A stretch of 5,016 nucleotides of DNA from Defluviitaleaceae bacterium. GTDB taxonomy: Bacteria > Bacillota > Clostridia > Lachnospirales > WQUN01. Both the position numbers and the translations under genes were made by a program. The notes under the pieces were generated by a model that saw only the letters and a program-made list of their open reading frames with translations, did no database searches and was not told the DNA's origin. Positions within the stretch are counted from its first letter, which is position 1. Every line of letters begins with the position of its first letter. The stretch covers positions 1-5,016 of the forward strand of contig WRKK01000154.1 of the NCBI GenBank assembly GCA_009782245.1. The letters are read 5' to 3'. This document shows positions 4,948 through 5,016 of this stretch, one piece after another.

Positions 4948-5016
4948 AAACCGTGGGCTCTGCCCACCCGCCTGCCGGCGGGCAGGCACCCGCTAAGGGC
5001 GCTGCCCTTAGAACCC
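4948..5016. repeat. GC-rich hairpin-array repeat, right copy (runs off the window)
   Basis: Three plus-strand hairpins are visible. GTGGGC/GCCCAC (4953-4958 and 4962-4967) has loop TCT. GCCTGCC/GGCAGGC (4970-4976 and 4981-4987) has loop GGCG. CTAAGGGC/GCCCTTAG (4993-5000 and 5004-5011) has loop GCT. Read on the minus strand, it matches the left copy in its GGGT lead, AGC loop, CGGG linker, AGA loop and GGTTTTA end, but carries an extra middle hairpin and different stem sequences that remain paired. The outer end is beyond the window. Confidence 0.8.

Noticed and set aside
4932..4967. Longer fucosidase start at 4967
   Set aside because: The 12 added residues are encoded by the repeat end and the ribosome site itself, and do not resemble a GH29 N-terminus or a signal peptide.
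3533..5016. Fucosidase as an integron cassette with attC-like sites
   Set aside because: The flanking repeats are inverted rather than direct, have several short stems with 3-base loops, and show no integrase or clear RYYYAAC/GTTRRRY core pairs.

Overview
The window looks like a chromosomal stretch from a moderately AT-rich anaerobic Firmicute (Bacillota, probably Clostridia). This is inferred from A-run-rich coding sequence, strong GGAGG-type ribosome binding sites, a GH29 fucosidase, an SH3b-containing serine hydrolase, and GC-rich hairpin repeats of a style I associate with clostridial genomes. I cannot name a genus. All five supported genes lie on the minus strand, so transcription runs right to left and the gene order is: fucosidase, small membrane protein, serine hydrolase, Big_5/TPR membrane protein, rsmI.

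Right part (3531-5016): a cytoplasmic GH29 alpha-L-fucosidase gene (4931-3606) sits tightly between two inverted copies of a GC-rich multi-hairpin repeat. The left copy supplies the gene's stop codon and the right copy abuts its ribosome binding site. The two copies share loops and linkers, but their stems differ in sequence while remaining paired. A separate 8-bp palindrome lies at 3449-3471.

Middle (2045-3419): a 73-residue two-helix membrane protein overlaps the start of a membrane-anchored serine hydrolase (SH3b domain plus class A beta-lactamase/transpeptidase-like fold). The hydrolase's ribosome binding site lies inside the end of the small gene, which suggests translational coupling. 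After 63 bases comes a 270-residue protein with a Big_5-like domain, a transmembrane hairpin and a C-terminal TPR. These three may form one cell-envelope operon.

Left part (1-1231): a 122-base gap holding a long two-stage inverted repeat with an embedded perfect TATAAT precedes rsmI, the 16S rRNA C1402 2'-O-methyltransferase gene. This RsmI carries an unusual in-frame 7 x 9-bp tandem repeat encoding Leu-Gln-X. Beyond rsmI, a near-consensus extended -10 promoter (44-72) points out of the window toward an unseen gene. No CRISPR array, tRNA, rRNA, transposase or complete mobile element was seen. The most unusual items are the paired repeat around the fucosidase and the RsmI insertion. I do not see a convincing new multi-gene system.
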